DNA of 47,250 nucleotides from Alphaproteobacteria bacterium (lineage in GTDB: Bacteria; Pseudomonadota; Alphaproteobacteria; Sphingomonadales; Emcibacteraceae): NCBI GenBank assembly GCA_020446675.1, contig JAGREE010000013.1:1-47250 (forward strand). Direction: 5' to 3'. A program made the translations under genes and the position numbers. Every line of letters starts with the position of its first letter. The first letter of the stretch is position 1. Positions 34,939 through 44,294 of the stretch are shown here, piece after piece. The notes beneath the pieces were generated by a model. That model was not told where the DNA came from and made no database searches. It saw only the letters and a list, made by a program, of their open reading frames with translations.

Positions 34939-34953
34939 ATAGATACTATCTAT
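34939..34953. promoter_or_regulatory. Candidate LysR operator
   Basis: ATAGAT-ACT-ATCTAT is a perfect interrupted palindrome, 30 nt upstream of the LysR start. Its 15-bp dyad fits the T-N11-A type of LysR site. The assignment rests on position and symmetry only. Confidence 0.4.
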
Positions 34954-35024
34954 GTTTAACTCATTTGTAAAATCTGTATTTTTAAGGTAAAAAATAAAGA
35001 TAAAAAATATTAGGGAGCATTTTC

Positions 35025-35399
35025 ATGGAGGGAATAAAGAAAAACTGGCCGGAGAGTCTGGTGTTTCTGGTCATTCTGTATTTGATCTGGAAAACCTTTG
35101 AGCAAAGTGTTCTTGAACATCATTTTATCATTCCGACAGTTAATTATTTTGCGCCTGGCGTGTTGCTGAGTAATTTAATTTACTATAGCAGAAAAGGACT
35201 TAAGTGGCCTAAGTTAATTCTGTTCTGGCTTTTTGTTGTTGGTGATTTTTGCTCATTTCTGGCCATTTTTTATTCCCCTACATTGGCGACAAAGACCTAT
35301 TTGTCAATCTGGGCTCCGATAATTGTTGCAGTTTTAGTTCCAATTTTTACTTATTTGCTGTACAGTTACCAAAAAATAAATGAATTATTTAAAGATTAA
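35025..35399 (+). CDS. Hypothetical four-helix membrane protein
   Basis: The 124-residue protein is not recognised. It has an N-terminal basic/aromatic segment and about four hydrophobic helices (SLVFLVILYLIW, TVNYFAPGVLLSNLIYY, LILFWLFVVGDFCSFLAIFY, IIVAVLVPIFTYLLYSY), and ends in a short charged tail. The gene is preceded by TTAGGGAGC, a good ribosome-binding site. It is divergent from the LysR gene and 58 nt before the serine hydrolase. No function can be assigned. Confidence 0.7.
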   Translation: MEGIKKNWPESLVFLVILYLIWKTFEQSVLEHHFIIPTVNYFAPGVLLSNLIYYSRKGLKWPKLILFWLFVVGDFCSFLAIFYSPTLATKTYLSIWAPIIVAVLVPIFTYLLYSYQKINELFKD

Positions 35400-35457
35400 C
35401 CCTTTTCGGTTATAGTTTAGGGTAAGGGATGGATTGCTTTTTAAAGCGGAATAATAC

Positions 35458-36687
35458 ATGCGATTTTTTAGTTTTGTTGGGTTATTGTTTTTTTGTCTTG
35501 TATCGGTTGCCTCCTCAGCTTCGATAGACGAGATCGTTGCCAATTTCGAAAAAGACTTTCAGGAAGAACTCAGGAAAAATAATGTGCCCGGCGGCGCCTA
35601 TGCCATTATCCATAATGGTGAGGTGATTGCCATGAAGGGCGTTGGTGTACGGGCAAAAGGCGGAACAGCACCCGTTGATGAAAATACGGTTTTCAGACTG
35701 GCGAGCGTTTCCAAAACTTTTGCCGCCGGCCTTACTGCGGAACTTGTCGCAGAAGATAAATTTCACTGGGATGATAAAATCGTCGATTATGTTCCCGAAT
35801 TCAAGTTTAAATCCAGCAATTATACGAACAATCTAACCGTAAATCATATCCTTAGCCAAAGTTCCAGTCTCGTCCATAATGCTTATGATAATCTGGTTGA
35901 AGCCAATTATCCCATGTCAAAAATTATTGCCAAATTTAAGGATATTGATCCAAGCTGCAAGCTTGGGGAATGTTATGGCTATCAAAATGTGCTTTACAGT
36001 CTAATCCAGCCGGTGATTGAACGTGCCACTTCTTCGAGCTATACCGATCTTATGTATAGTTATATTTTTGATCCACTTGGTATGGAGCATGCTTCACTGG
36101 GATATGAGGCTTTTCTTGGAAACCCTAACCATGCGGAACCCCATGTTCTGACAAAAAGAGGCTGGGCAAAGACCAAAGTAACACCAAGCTATTATCATCT
36201 TTTGCCGGCAGCGGGTGTCAATGCCAGTATATCCGATATGGCAAAATGGGTCATGGCCCAGATGGGTGCTTTCCCGCAGGCATATCCCCAATCTGTTATA
36301 GATACTGTAACAACAAAACATATCCGCACTTTAAAAGAAATGAGAAAACGTAACTGGCGTTCAATTCTTAAAAATGCCTATTATGGATATGGCTGGCGCA
36401 TTTATGATGTTGGCGATACGGAACTTATTTACCACGGCGGGTCTGTTGCCGGGTTCCGTTCAGAAATTGCCTATTCAACGGAAAAAAATCTGGCACTGGT
36501 TATGCTTCTGAATGCTGAAACCAGAATGGGCGGGGATCTTAATGCAAAATTCTGGACCGAAGTATTTACACCCGAGCCGAAAGTAACTGTAGCAAAAGTT
36601 GTTAAAAAGCCGGTGCCCAAAAGAAGAGTAAATATCGTTACCTCAATAATACCGCGTGATAAACCGTCATCCGTTCCTGCTTTATAA
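35458..36687 (+). CDS. Exported class C beta-lactamase-like serine hydrolase
   Basis: The 409-residue protein has a signal peptide (FFCLVSVASSAS). The three active-site motifs of the serine beta-lactamase/penicillin-binding family are present: S83-V-S-K86, Y175-Q-N177 and HGGS near residue 325. A proline- and lysine-rich tail of about 40 residues extends beyond the fold (EPKVTVAKVVKKPVPKRR). The family includes D-aminopeptidases, esterases and peptidoglycan carboxypeptidases, and most members are not antibiotic-resistance enzymes. The tail may bind the cell wall. The downstream dus gene begins 3 nt after the stop, so the two are probably cotranscribed. Confidence 0.9.
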   Translation: MRFFSFVGLLFFCLVSVASSASIDEIVANFEKDFQEELRKNNVPGGAYAIIHNGEVIAMKGVGVRAKGGTAPVDENTVFRLASVSKTFAAGLTAELVAEDKFHWDDKIVDYVPEFKFKSSNYTNNLTVNHILSQSSSLVHNAYDNLVEANYPMSKIIAKFKDIDPSCKLGECYGYQNVLYSLIQPVIERATSSSYTDLMYSYIFDPLGMEHASLGYEAFLGNPNHAEPHVLTKRGWAKTKVTPSYYHLLPAAGVNASISDMAKWVMAQMGAFPQAYPQSVIDTVTTKHIRTLKEMRKRNWRSILKNAYYGYGWRIYDVGDTELIYHGGSVAGFRSEIAYSTEKNLALVMLLNAETRMGGDLNAKFWTEVFTPEPKVTVAKVVKKPVPKRRVNIVTSIIPRDKPSSVPAL

Positions 36688-36690
36688 AAT

Positions 36691-37626
36691 ATGAAAATAA
36701 TTTTGGCACCCATGGAAGGTGTAATTGATTTCGCAATGCGCGAACAATTAACCGCGGGTGGATCATATGATCATGCTGTTACCGAATTTATCCGGGTTAA
36801 TGATCATCTTTTATCAAAATCCCAATTCATTAAATATGCCCCTGAATTGTTAAGGGGAGGGCGGACAGTATCGGGCACGCCTGTTTATATTCAATTACTT
36901 GGTCAGGATAAAAACTGGATGGCGGAAAATGCAAATCGGGCGGCAATGCTTGGTGCGCCGGGTATTGATCTTAATTTTGGCTGTCCTGCAAAAACGGTTA
37001 ATAATCATAGAGGGGGCTCAATTCTTTTAACGGAACCATCAACTGTTCATAACATTGTTCGTGAAGTTCGAAATGCAGTGCCTAAAGATATTCCGGTTAC
37101 GGTGAAAATGCGGCTCGGCTATGAGGATAAATCTTTGGCGATTGAAAATGCCCTGGCGATTGAAGCGGCGGGTGCTACCAGCCTTGCCATTCATGCTCGC
37201 ACTAAAGCTGAAGGCTATAAGCCACCGGCACACTGGCACTGGATTGCAAAAATTAAAAAGCATGTAACGCTGCCCGTTGTTGCTAATGGGGAAATCTGGT
37301 CAAAAGAAGATGCCATGAACTGTATCCGGGAAAGTGAATGTATGGATATTATGATTGGCCGGGGTGGCTTATCGCTTCCCAATTTGTCTGATGTGATAAA
37401 AAAGGATGCTGATCCCTTAAGCTGGAAGGAGACATGTATGCTTCTGGTTCAATATGCTCAGGCGAGAAGGGATGTAAAAAACCGTAACCTGGTGCCAAAC
37501 AGGATAAAACAATGGTGCCGCTATCTTATGCGTCAATATAATGAGGCGGATACCTTTTGTAAAGAGATCAGAACCATACGGCGATATGAGGAGATTATGG
37601 ATATAATTAATAGAAATTATCTATAA
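36691..37626 (+). CDS. dusC: tRNA-dihydrouridine synthase, DusC-like
   Basis: The 311-residue FMN TIM-barrel protein opens IILAPMEGVIDFAMR. It carries GTPVYIQLLGQD, catalytic Cys98 in NFGCPAKTVNNHRGG, and VKMRLG and IHARTKAEGY. NHRGG after the catalytic cysteine and the YKPPAHW segment fit the DusC subgroup, which reduces U16. DusA or DusB specificity is not excluded. The start is only 3 nt from the serine hydrolase stop. Confidence 0.9.
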   Translation: MKIILAPMEGVIDFAMREQLTAGGSYDHAVTEFIRVNDHLLSKSQFIKYAPELLRGGRTVSGTPVYIQLLGQDKNWMAENANRAAMLGAPGIDLNFGCPAKTVNNHRGGSILLTEPSTVHNIVREVRNAVPKDIPVTVKMRLGYEDKSLAIENALAIEAAGATSLAIHARTKAEGYKPPAHWHWIAKIKKHVTLPVVANGEIWSKEDAMNCIRESECMDIMIGRGGLSLPNLSDVIKKDADPLSWKETCMLLVQYAQARRDVKNRNLVPNRIKQWCRYLMRQYNEADTFCKEIRTIRRYEEIMDIINRNYL

Positions 37627-37709
37627 AGAGAATAAATATTATTAATTTTATCTATAGTAAGAAATTTGCTATTCTTTATGCCTCAACAGAAACGCAGGGG
37701 TGAATAATT

Positions 37710-39317
37710 ATGGCTGTCATAAAAAGCATAATTGATCCGCAGGGGTCAGAATTTATGGCGAATAAAGCCAGAATGGATGCGCTTTTATCTGACCTCCATG
37801 AAAAAATTACCAGAATTGAATTGGGGGGTGATGAAAAATACCGGCAGCGTCATATTGAGCGCGGCAAACTTTTGGCGCGTGACCGCATTCGACGATTGCT
37901 TGATAAAGGGAGCGCTTTTTTGGAATTCTCGCAGTTGGCTGCCTTTGAGGTTTACGATACTGAAGTGCCGGCCGCCGGCATAATAACCGGGATCGGACGG
38001 GTATCCGGGCTGGAATGTGTCATAATCTGTAATGATGCGACGGTTAAGGGGGGAACTTATTTTCCTCTGACCGTAAAAAAACATCTGCGTGCACAGGAAA
38101 TTGCGGCTGCTAATAATCTTCCCTGTATTTATCTGGTTGATAGCGGTGGTGCCAATCTGCCAAATCAGGATGAGGTTTTTCCGGATCGTGATCATTTCGG
38201 GCGGATTTTTTATAATCAGGCTAAAATGTCGGCCAATAATATTCCGCAGATTGCCGTTGTTATGGGCTCCTGTACGGCAGGCGGCGCTTATGTCCCGGCA
38301 ATGAGCGATGAAAATGTGATTGTCAGGGATCAGGGGACAATTTTTCTTGCCGGTCCGCCGCTCGTCAAGGCCGCGACAGGAGAAGAGGTAACAGCAGAAG
38401 CCCTTGGCGGGGGTGATGTCCATACGCGTATTTCCGGTGTGGCGGATCACCTGGCGGACGATGATAACCATGCACTTGAAATTACCCGGTCAATCGTCAG
38501 CAACCTTAACCGCAGTAAAAAACATGATCTGGTTGTTAAAGAAACAATAGAACCACTTTACGATGCTGAAGAACTGCATGGAATTGTCCCAAGCGAGCTT
38601 AAAATCCCTTATGATGTGCGGGAAGTTATCGCCCGCATTGTTGATGGTAGTGAATTTGATGAATTTAAGAAACGGTATGGCCCGACGTTGGTTTGTGGCT
38701 TTTCCCATATTTTTGGTATGCCTGTGGGGATCATTGCCAATAACGGGGTGTTGTTTTCCCAATCGGCCCTGAAAGGGGCTCATTTTATTGAGCTTTGTGC
38801 GGCCCGAAAAATTCCTTTGGTTTTCTTACAGAATATCACCGGCTTTATGGTTGGGGAAAAATATGAAACAGGCGGTATTGCCCGTGATGGTGCAAAGATG
38901 GTTGCTGCAGTGTCCTGTGCCAATGTGCCAAAATTCACGGTTATAATTGGCGGGTCATTCGGTGCTGGTAATTATGGCATGTGTGGGCGTGCTTATGACC
39001 CCCGGTTTCTCTGGATGTGGCCAAATGCGCGGATTTCCGTAATGGGTGGTGAACAGGCGGCAGGCGTTTTGGCAACGGTCAAACGCGATGGGCTGGAACG
39101 TAAGGGGGAAAAATGGCCTGCCAGTGAGGAAGAAGAATTTAAAAAGCCGATAACCGCGCAATATGAACATCAGGGCCACCCTTATTATTCTTCGGCCCGG
39201 CTTTGGGACGATGGTGTTATCGATCCAGCGGACACAAGGCGGGTCCTTGGTCTGTCTTTATCGGCAAGCCTTAATGCACCAATACAAGAAACAAAATTCG
39301 GCATATTCAGGATGTAA
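37710..39317 (+). CDS. liuB: 3-methylcrotonyl-CoA carboxylase beta subunit
   Basis: The 535-residue carboxyltransferase shows [25 protein letters not shown] at the N-terminal domain, then [19 protein letters not shown] wording ([20 protein letters not shown]), [18 protein letters not shown] and [25 protein letters not shown]. The final pattern is characteristic of MCC rather than propionyl-CoA carboxylase. It transfers carboxyl from biotin to 3-methylcrotonyl-CoA. It is first in the liu operon, preceded by a GGGG ribosome site, and liuC follows after 3 nt. Confidence 0.94.
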   Translation: MAVIKSIIDPQGSEFMANKARMDALLSDLHEKITRIELGGDEKYRQRHIERGKLLARDRIRRLLDKGSAFLEFSQLAAFEVYDTEVPAAGIITGIGRVSGLECVIICNDATVKGGTYFPLTVKKHLRAQEIAAANNLPCIYLVDSGGANLPNQDEVFPDRDHFGRIFYNQAKMSANNIPQIAVVMGSCTAGGAYVPAMSDENVIVRDQGTIFLAGPPLVKAATGEEVTAEALGGGDVHTRISGVADHLADDDNHALEITRSIVSNLNRSKKHDLVVKETIEPLYDAEELHGIVPSELKIPYDVREVIARIVDGSEFDEFKKRYGPTLVCGFSHIFGMPVGIIANNGVLFSQSALKGAHFIELCAARKIPLVFLQNITGFMVGEKYETGGIARDGAKMVAAVSCANVPKFTVIIGGSFGAGNYGMCGRAYDPRFLWMWPNARISVMGGEQAAGVLATVKRDGLERKGEKWPASEEEEFKKPITAQYEHQGHPYYSSARLWDDGVIDPADTRRVLGLSLSASLNAPIQETKFGIFRM

Positions 39318-39320
39318 ATC

Positions 39321-40109
39321 ATGACAATATTATTTGAAAAATCAGAAGACGGTATCGCACGCATTATCCTTAACCGCCCGGACGTGCATAATGCCCTTAA
39401 TGCACAAATGATTGCCGATCTGACGGCCGCATTTCATGATCTTGCAAATTGTCCGAACACTAAAATTCTGCTTCTTTCCGGTGCCGGGGCAAGCTTCACG
39501 GCAGGTGCCGATCTGAAATGGATGAAACAGGCGGCCGGTTATTCGGAAGAAGAAAATTTTCAGGATGCCATGAAGCTCAGCGACATGTTGGATGCGTTAT
39601 ATAATTTGCCGCAATTGACAATTACCTGCGTTCAGGGTGCTAACATGGGCGGCGCTATTGGCTTAATAAGCTGCTCTGATATTGTTTATGCCGACGAACA
39701 AAGCAAATTTTCTTTGTCTGAAGTTACGTTAGGGTTAATCCCAGCAACCATTTCGCCATATGTCATCAATGCTATCGGGGGCCGACACGCAAAACGTTAT
39801 TTCCAGACAGGAGAGCGGTTCGGTTGTGAGAGAGCGCTTGAAATTGGACTAATTCATGAGGTTTATACGTCATTTGAAGATCTTCAGAGCAAAGTTGAAA
39901 GTCTGCTATTTACTTTACGCAGTAATGCACCTGGTGCCATGAAAAAAGCTAAAAAGCTGGCCATTGACTATAATGATTTACCGATTTCAGACGACATAAG
40001 GCGGGACAGTGCAAAAAGAATTGCGGCGGCTAGGGCGTCAGTTGAAGCTGCAAAAGGACTAAAAGCATTTTTAAGCAAGAAAAAACCCGACTGGACAAAA
40101 GATGTTTGA
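39321..40109 (+). CDS. liuC: Methylglutaconyl-CoA hydratase (enoyl-CoA hydratase family)
   Basis: The 262-residue crotonase-fold protein shows ILNRPDVHNALNAQMI, the oxyanion-hole segment SGAGASFTAGADLKWMK, and VQGANMGGAIGLISCSDIV followed by FSLSEVTLGLIPATISPYV, whose Glu is catalytic. Position between the two MCC subunits identifies it as the hydratase that makes 3-hydroxy-3-methylglutaryl-CoA. It overlaps liuD by 8 nt, which suggests coupled translation. Confidence 0.92.
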   Translation: MTILFEKSEDGIARIILNRPDVHNALNAQMIADLTAAFHDLANCPNTKILLLSGAGASFTAGADLKWMKQAAGYSEEENFQDAMKLSDMLDALYNLPQLTITCVQGANMGGAIGLISCSDIVYADEQSKFSLSEVTLGLIPATISPYVINAIGGRHAKRYFQTGERFGCERALEIGLIHEVYTSFEDLQSKVESLLFTLRSNAPGAMKKAKKLAIDYNDLPISDDIRRDSAKRIAAARASVEAAKGLKAFLSKKKPDWTKDV

Positions 40110-42093
40110 AAAAATTCTTATTGCCAATCGTGGTGAAATTGCCTGTCGTATCATTAAAACGGCAAGAAAAAAGGGCATCAAAACGGTTGCGGTCTATTCA
40201 AGGGCTGATGCATCTGCCCGTCATGTAAGGCTGGCTGATGAAGCTTATGAAATTGGCGCAGCTGAAGCCGCGGACAGTTATCTAAACGGCAGTAAAATTA
40301 TTGCAATAGCCCGCAAAAGTGGGGCGAGTGCCATTCATCCGGGTTACGGTTTTTTGTCAGAAAATGAAGAATTTGCCAAAGCCTGCGAAGAGGCGGAAAT
40401 CCGCTTTATCGGTCCGACTGCGGATGCCATCAGTTTAATGGGGTTAAAAGATCAGGCTAAAAAAGCAATGGAAGAAGCGGGTGTTCCTGTGGTTCCCGGT
40501 TATGACGGCGATGATCAGGATGCTGTATTTTTATCTGATAAAGCAGACGAAATAGGATATCCGCTCCTGATCAAGGCGGTTGCTGGCGGTGGCGGCAAGG
40601 GTATGAGACTGGTTGAGAATAGAAGCCAGTTTTCGTCTGCCCTAAGCAGTGCAAAACGTGAAGCAAAAGCGGCATTTGGCAATGATCGGGTTCTTCTTGA
40701 GAAATATATCCGCCGGGCACGCCATATAGAGGTACAGATATTTGCCGATATGGTGGGAAATGCCGTCTACCTTCATGAACGGGACTGTTCATTACAGCGG
40801 CGTCACCAGAAAATCATTGAGGAGGCGCCGGCACCTGATCTAAGTGATGATATGCGCTTTGAAATTGGTGAAACGGCAACCCGGGCCGCAAAAGCGATAA
40901 AATATCGCGGTGCAGGGACCATTGAATTTATTGTTGATGTTGAAAATGGCCTTAAGGATGCGCCTTTTTATTTTATGGAAATGAATACGCGGCTTCAGGT
41001 CGAGCATCCTGTTACAGAAATGATTACCGGACTTGATCTTGTTGAATGGCAATTGCGTGTTGCAGCGGGGGAAAGACTTCCGCTTAAACAGGATGATATA
41101 AAGCTAAATGGTCATGCGTTTGAAGCGCGACTATATGCTGAAGATCCGGGTAATAATTTTCTGCCGCAAACAGGAACGCTACATCATTTTACCTGTCCGG
41201 CACCTGATCTGAATTTTCGGCTCGATAGCGGAATTGATCAGGGGGACGAGATCAGCATTTATTATGACCCGATGATTGCGAAACTTGTTGTCTGGGGGCA
41301 GAACCGTAGTGAAGCACTGCGGCATATGCGGCAGGTTATTAAAAATACGGCCATTGCCGGGGTAAAAACCAATCTTGAATTTCTTTATCATGTTTTTATG
41401 AATAAAGCATTCAGTGTTGCTGACTTTGATACCGGATTTATTGAAAAACATAGAGCTGAACTGACAAGACGTTTTGATGAAATGCCGGTCCCGGTCTTGG
41501 TGCTTGCCGCATTATCGGAACTTATGCCCCATATGGAAGGAAAGGATGTCTGGGACTGGTCGGACGGCTGGCAGTTAAATCATAGCCTAAAGGTAAATCT
41601 GACATTTACAGCGAATAACAAAAGCCATGAGGTTGGCGTAACATATCTTAAGGATGGATTTGAAATTTCAGTTTCAGACAGGCCATATAAAGTTAAGTTA
41701 TTAAAAAAAGAGCAGGATGACTTCAGTATCCTGATTGATGGCCGGAAGATCAGTGGTAAAGTTATCATGCAAAAACAGGACTTTACAGTATTCTGTGATG
41801 GTAAAGTCGCCTACCTTCACCATTATATTCCAGGGGCAGACAAACAAAATGATCAGGCCACAAGCGGCACTGTGGTTACGCCAATGCCTGGAAAAGTATC
41901 AAATATTCTTGTGGCTGATGGTGCGGATGTTGAAGAGGGTGAACCGCTTGTTATTCTCGAAGCCATGAAAATGGAACATACCATTAAAGCACCGCGTAAG
42001 GGTATCGTGTGCTTTAATGACTTGACGTTGGAAATGCAGGTGTCCGATGGTGAGGTCCTTTTCAGAATTGCGGAAAGTGATGATGATGGGTGA
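40102..42093 (+). CDS. liuD: 3-methylcrotonyl-CoA carboxylase alpha subunit (biotin carboxylase + BCCP)
   Basis: The 663-residue protein has an N-terminal biotin carboxylase (KILIANRGEIACRI; ATP loop AGGGGKGMRLV near residue 165; EMNTRLQVEHPVTE). A middle coupling region follows, then a C-terminal biotinyl domain with EAMKMEH (biotin Lys623). It forms the dodecameric MCC with liuB and fixes bicarbonate at ATP cost. No biotin ligase gene is in the window. The 3' end overlaps the next start by about 8 nt. Confidence 0.94.
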   Translation: MFEKILIANRGEIACRIIKTARKKGIKTVAVYSRADASARHVRLADEAYEIGAAEAADSYLNGSKIIAIARKSGASAIHPGYGFLSENEEFAKACEEAEIRFIGPTADAISLMGLKDQAKKAMEEAGVPVVPGYDGDDQDAVFLSDKADEIGYPLLIKAVAGGGGKGMRLVENRSQFSSALSSAKREAKAAFGNDRVLLEKYIRRARHIEVQIFADMVGNAVYLHERDCSLQRRHQKIIEEAPAPDLSDDMRFEIGETATRAAKAIKYRGAGTIEFIVDVENGLKDAPFYFMEMNTRLQVEHPVTEMITGLDLVEWQLRVAAGERLPLKQDDIKLNGHAFEARLYAEDPGNNFLPQTGTLHHFTCPAPDLNFRLDSGIDQGDEISIYYDPMIAKLVVWGQNRSEALRHMRQVIKNTAIAGVKTNLEFLYHVFMNKAFSVADFDTGFIEKHRAELTRRFDEMPVPVLVLAALSELMPHMEGKDVWDWSDGWQLNHSLKVNLTFTANNKSHEVGVTYLKDGFEISVSDRPYKVKLLKKEQDDFSILIDGRKISGKVIMQKQDFTVFCDGKVAYLHHYIPGADKQNDQATSGTVVTPMPGKVSNILVADGADVEEGEPLVILEAMKMEHTIKAPRKGIVCFNDLTLEMQVSDGEVLFRIAESDDDG

Positions 42094-42952
42094 TAGAGAC
42101 GTCATCATTTATGAAGTGGGGCCACGGGACGGGCTTCAGAATGAAGCAAAATTTGTCAGCACCGACATAAAAATTGATCTGATCAACATGCTGTCACGAA
42201 CGGGGCTCAGAAAAATAGAAGTGACAAGTTTTGTTTCCCCGAAATGGGTGCCACAGATGGCCGATAATGCTGACGTTATGACATCTATTGACCGGGTGTC
42301 TGGTGTCACTTATGCGGCCCTTACGCCAAATGTTAAAGGGATTGAAGCGGCGATAAAGGCTTCTGCTGATGAGGTGGCCATTTTTGCTGCTGCATCGGAA
42401 AGCTTAAGTCAGCGCAATATCAACTGTTCTATCAAGGAAAGCATTGAACGTTTCAAACCTGTAATGGAAATGGCCGCTGAACATAAATTGCCTGTGCGTG
42501 GTTATGTTTCCTGCGTAACGCACTGTCCTTATGCAGGGGAAATTGCAGCAAAAGACGTCGTAAAGGTGTCTGAAGAACTATTGAATTTGGGCTGTTATCA
42601 AATATCCCTTGGCGATACTATCGGCAAGGCACAACCGAAAGATATTGAAAAACTTCTGATTGCCCATAAAGCGGTAATGAGCAGTAATGATCTGGCGCTG
42701 CATTGTCACGATACATACTCTAATGCCCTGAACAATATCAAAGAAGGACTTGAACAAGGGATCAGAACATTTGACAGTTCGGTTGCAGGGCTGGGGGGAT
42801 GTCCTTATGCCGAAGGGGCAAGCGGCAATGTGGCAACAGAAGTGGTTCTCAAGATGCTTGGGGAAATGGGGATCAGAACAGGCATTAATTTAGAGAAAAT
42901 TATTGAAACAGCAAATTTTATTTCAAAGGCGCTCACGCGCATTCAGGATTAA
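42086..42952 (+). CDS. liuE: Hydroxymethylglutaryl-CoA lyase
   Basis: This is a DRE-TIM aldolase-fold lyase. It shows VIIYEVGPRDGLQNE, KIEVTSFVSPKWVPQMAD, LHCHDTYSNALNN and GLGGCPYAEGASGNVATE, with Cys in the GGCPYA loop as catalytic residue. It cleaves HMG-CoA to acetyl-CoA and acetoacetate. The frame opens at 42047, but three ATG codons at 42080, 42083 and 42086 precede the conserved start. GGAAAG 8 nt before 42086 favours the last, and homologues begin just before DRDVI-type wording. It overlaps the liuD end by 8 nt. Confidence 0.93.
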   Translation: MGDRDVIIYEVGPRDGLQNEAKFVSTDIKIDLINMLSRTGLRKIEVTSFVSPKWVPQMADNADVMTSIDRVSGVTYAALTPNVKGIEAAIKASADEVAIFAAASESLSQRNINCSIKESIERFKPVMEMAAEHKLPVRGYVSCVTHCPYAGEIAAKDVVKVSEELLNLGCYQISLGDTIGKAQPKDIEKLLIAHKAVMSSNDLALHCHDTYSNALNNIKEGLEQGIRTFDSSVAGLGGCPYAEGASGNVATEVVLKMLGEMGIRTGINLEKIIETANFISKALTRIQD

Positions 42953-42967
42953 TGAAAAGGTGATATA

Positions 42968-44134
42968 ATGGTTTCCTATCCTTCCTTAAATTTCGGTCAT
43001 AGTGATGATATCAATATGCTCCGTGATATGGTTCGTAAATTTTCTGCCGATGAGATCGCGCCACGCGCTGAAGCAATAGACCAGAAAAATGATTTTCCGG
43101 CAGACCTTTGGCAGAAATTCGGGGAATTGGGACTGCTTGGCATGACTGTGCCCGAGCAATATGGTGGCTCGGATATGGGATATCTTGCCCATACGATAGC
43201 GGTCGAGGAAATTTCAAGAGCATCCGCCAGTGTCGGACTGAGTTACGGTGCACATTCAAACCTGTGCGTGAACCAGATCAACAGAAATGGCAGTGACGCT
43301 CAAAAGAGAAAATATCTGCCAAAATTATTAAGTGGCGACCATGTTGGGGCCCTTGCCATGAGCGAGAGCGGCGCCGGGTCCGATGTTGTCAGCATGAAAT
43401 TGAAAGCCGAGAAAAAAGGGCATACCTATATCCTTAATGGGACAAAAATGTGGATCACAAACGGGCCAAATGCGGATGTGTTGGTGGTTTATGCCAAAAC
43501 CAATTTAGAGGCAGGATCAAAAGGAATGACTGCCTTTATTGTTGAAAAAGGATTTAAGGGTTTTTCAACGGCGCAAAAACTGGACAAGCTTGGTATGCGC
43601 GGATCGAACACCTGCGAGCTGGTGTTTGAAGATTGTGAAGTGCCTGAAGAAAATGTACTGGGAAGTGTAGATTCCGGCGTTCGGGTTTTAATGTCCGGAC
43701 TTGATTATGAACGGGTCATTCTTTCTGGTGGGCCGCTTGGAATAATGCAGGCGTGCCTGGATGTCGTTTTGCCATATATTCATGATCGGAAACAATTTGG
43801 TCAGTCGATAGGGGAATTCCAGTTCATTCAGGGCAAGGTTGCCGATATGTATACCGAGCTTAATGCCTGTCGCAGTTATGTATATGCGGTGGCGATGGCC
43901 TGTGACCGTGGAGAGACAACCCGCAAGGATGCAGCGGGCTGTATTCTTTATTCAGCAGAAAAAGCGACCCAAATGGCGCTTCAGGCAATACAGTGTCTCG
44001 GCGGGAATGGCTATATTAATGAATTTTCCACTGGTCGATTGCTTCGTGATGCGAAACTTTATGAAATCGGTGCGGGAACCAGTGAAATCAGGCGTATGCT
44101 CATTGGCCGCGAGCTTTATGCAGAAACCGCTTGA
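42968..44134 (+). CDS. liuA: Isovaleryl-CoA dehydrogenase
   Basis: The 388-residue acyl-CoA dehydrogenase shows [22 protein letters not shown] and [10 protein letters not shown]. It has the FAD motif [14 protein letters not shown], and the catalytic base Glu248 lies in [15 protein letters not shown]. That position is the one used by isovaleryl-CoA dehydrogenases, not the position near the C-terminus used by short-chain enzymes. [12 protein letters not shown] follows. It converts isovaleryl-CoA to 3-methylcrotonyl-CoA and feeds electrons to ETF. It is last in this operon, 15 nt after liuE, whereas many liu operons place liuA first. Confidence 0.94.
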   Translation: MVSYPSLNFGHSDDINMLRDMVRKFSADEIAPRAEAIDQKNDFPADLWQKFGELGLLGMTVPEQYGGSDMGYLAHTIAVEEISRASASVGLSYGAHSNLCVNQINRNGSDAQKRKYLPKLLSGDHVGALAMSESGAGSDVVSMKLKAEKKGHTYILNGTKMWITNGPNADVLVVYAKTNLEAGSKGMTAFIVEKGFKGFSTAQKLDKLGMRGSNTCELVFEDCEVPEENVLGSVDSGVRVLMSGLDYERVILSGGPLGIMQACLDVVLPYIHDRKQFGQSIGEFQFIQGKVADMYTELNACRSYVYAVAMACDRGETTRKDAAGCILYSAEKATQMALQAIQCLGGNGYINEFSTGRLLRDAKLYEIGAGTSEIRRMLIGRELYAETA

Positions 44135-44193
44135 GCCCTATGGATTCTGCTAAGTTTCACCCACAAAAATAAATTTATTTAACAGCTAAAAAA

Positions 44194-44240
44194 TTAATTT
44201 TGTTAAGACTTTATTAACTAATATTAACGATTATTAAACA
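44194..44240. repeat. Helically phased TTAA/TATTAA repeats
   Basis: TTAA begins at 44194, 44203, 44214, 44224 and 44234. The last three form three successive decamers (TTATTAACTA, ATATTAACGA, TTATTAAACA). Two further TTAA copies sit at 44264 and 44273. The 10-bp period matches one DNA turn. The region lies between liuA and the ArsR gene. Confidence 0.5.
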
Positions 44241-44294
44241 ATCTAAAGAATTTTAGTAAAAATTTAATGAAATTAATATGTTAGGTTTAACTAC

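Noticed and set aside
35458..36687. Antibiotic-resistance beta-lactamase
   Set aside because: The motifs fit the broad class C/PBP-like hydrolase group. The extra tail and housekeeping neighbours do not suggest a resistance gene.
37785..38471. 228-codon antisense frame inside liuB
   Set aside because: It lies wholly within a strongly conserved carboxyltransferase gene and its product shows no recognisable motif.
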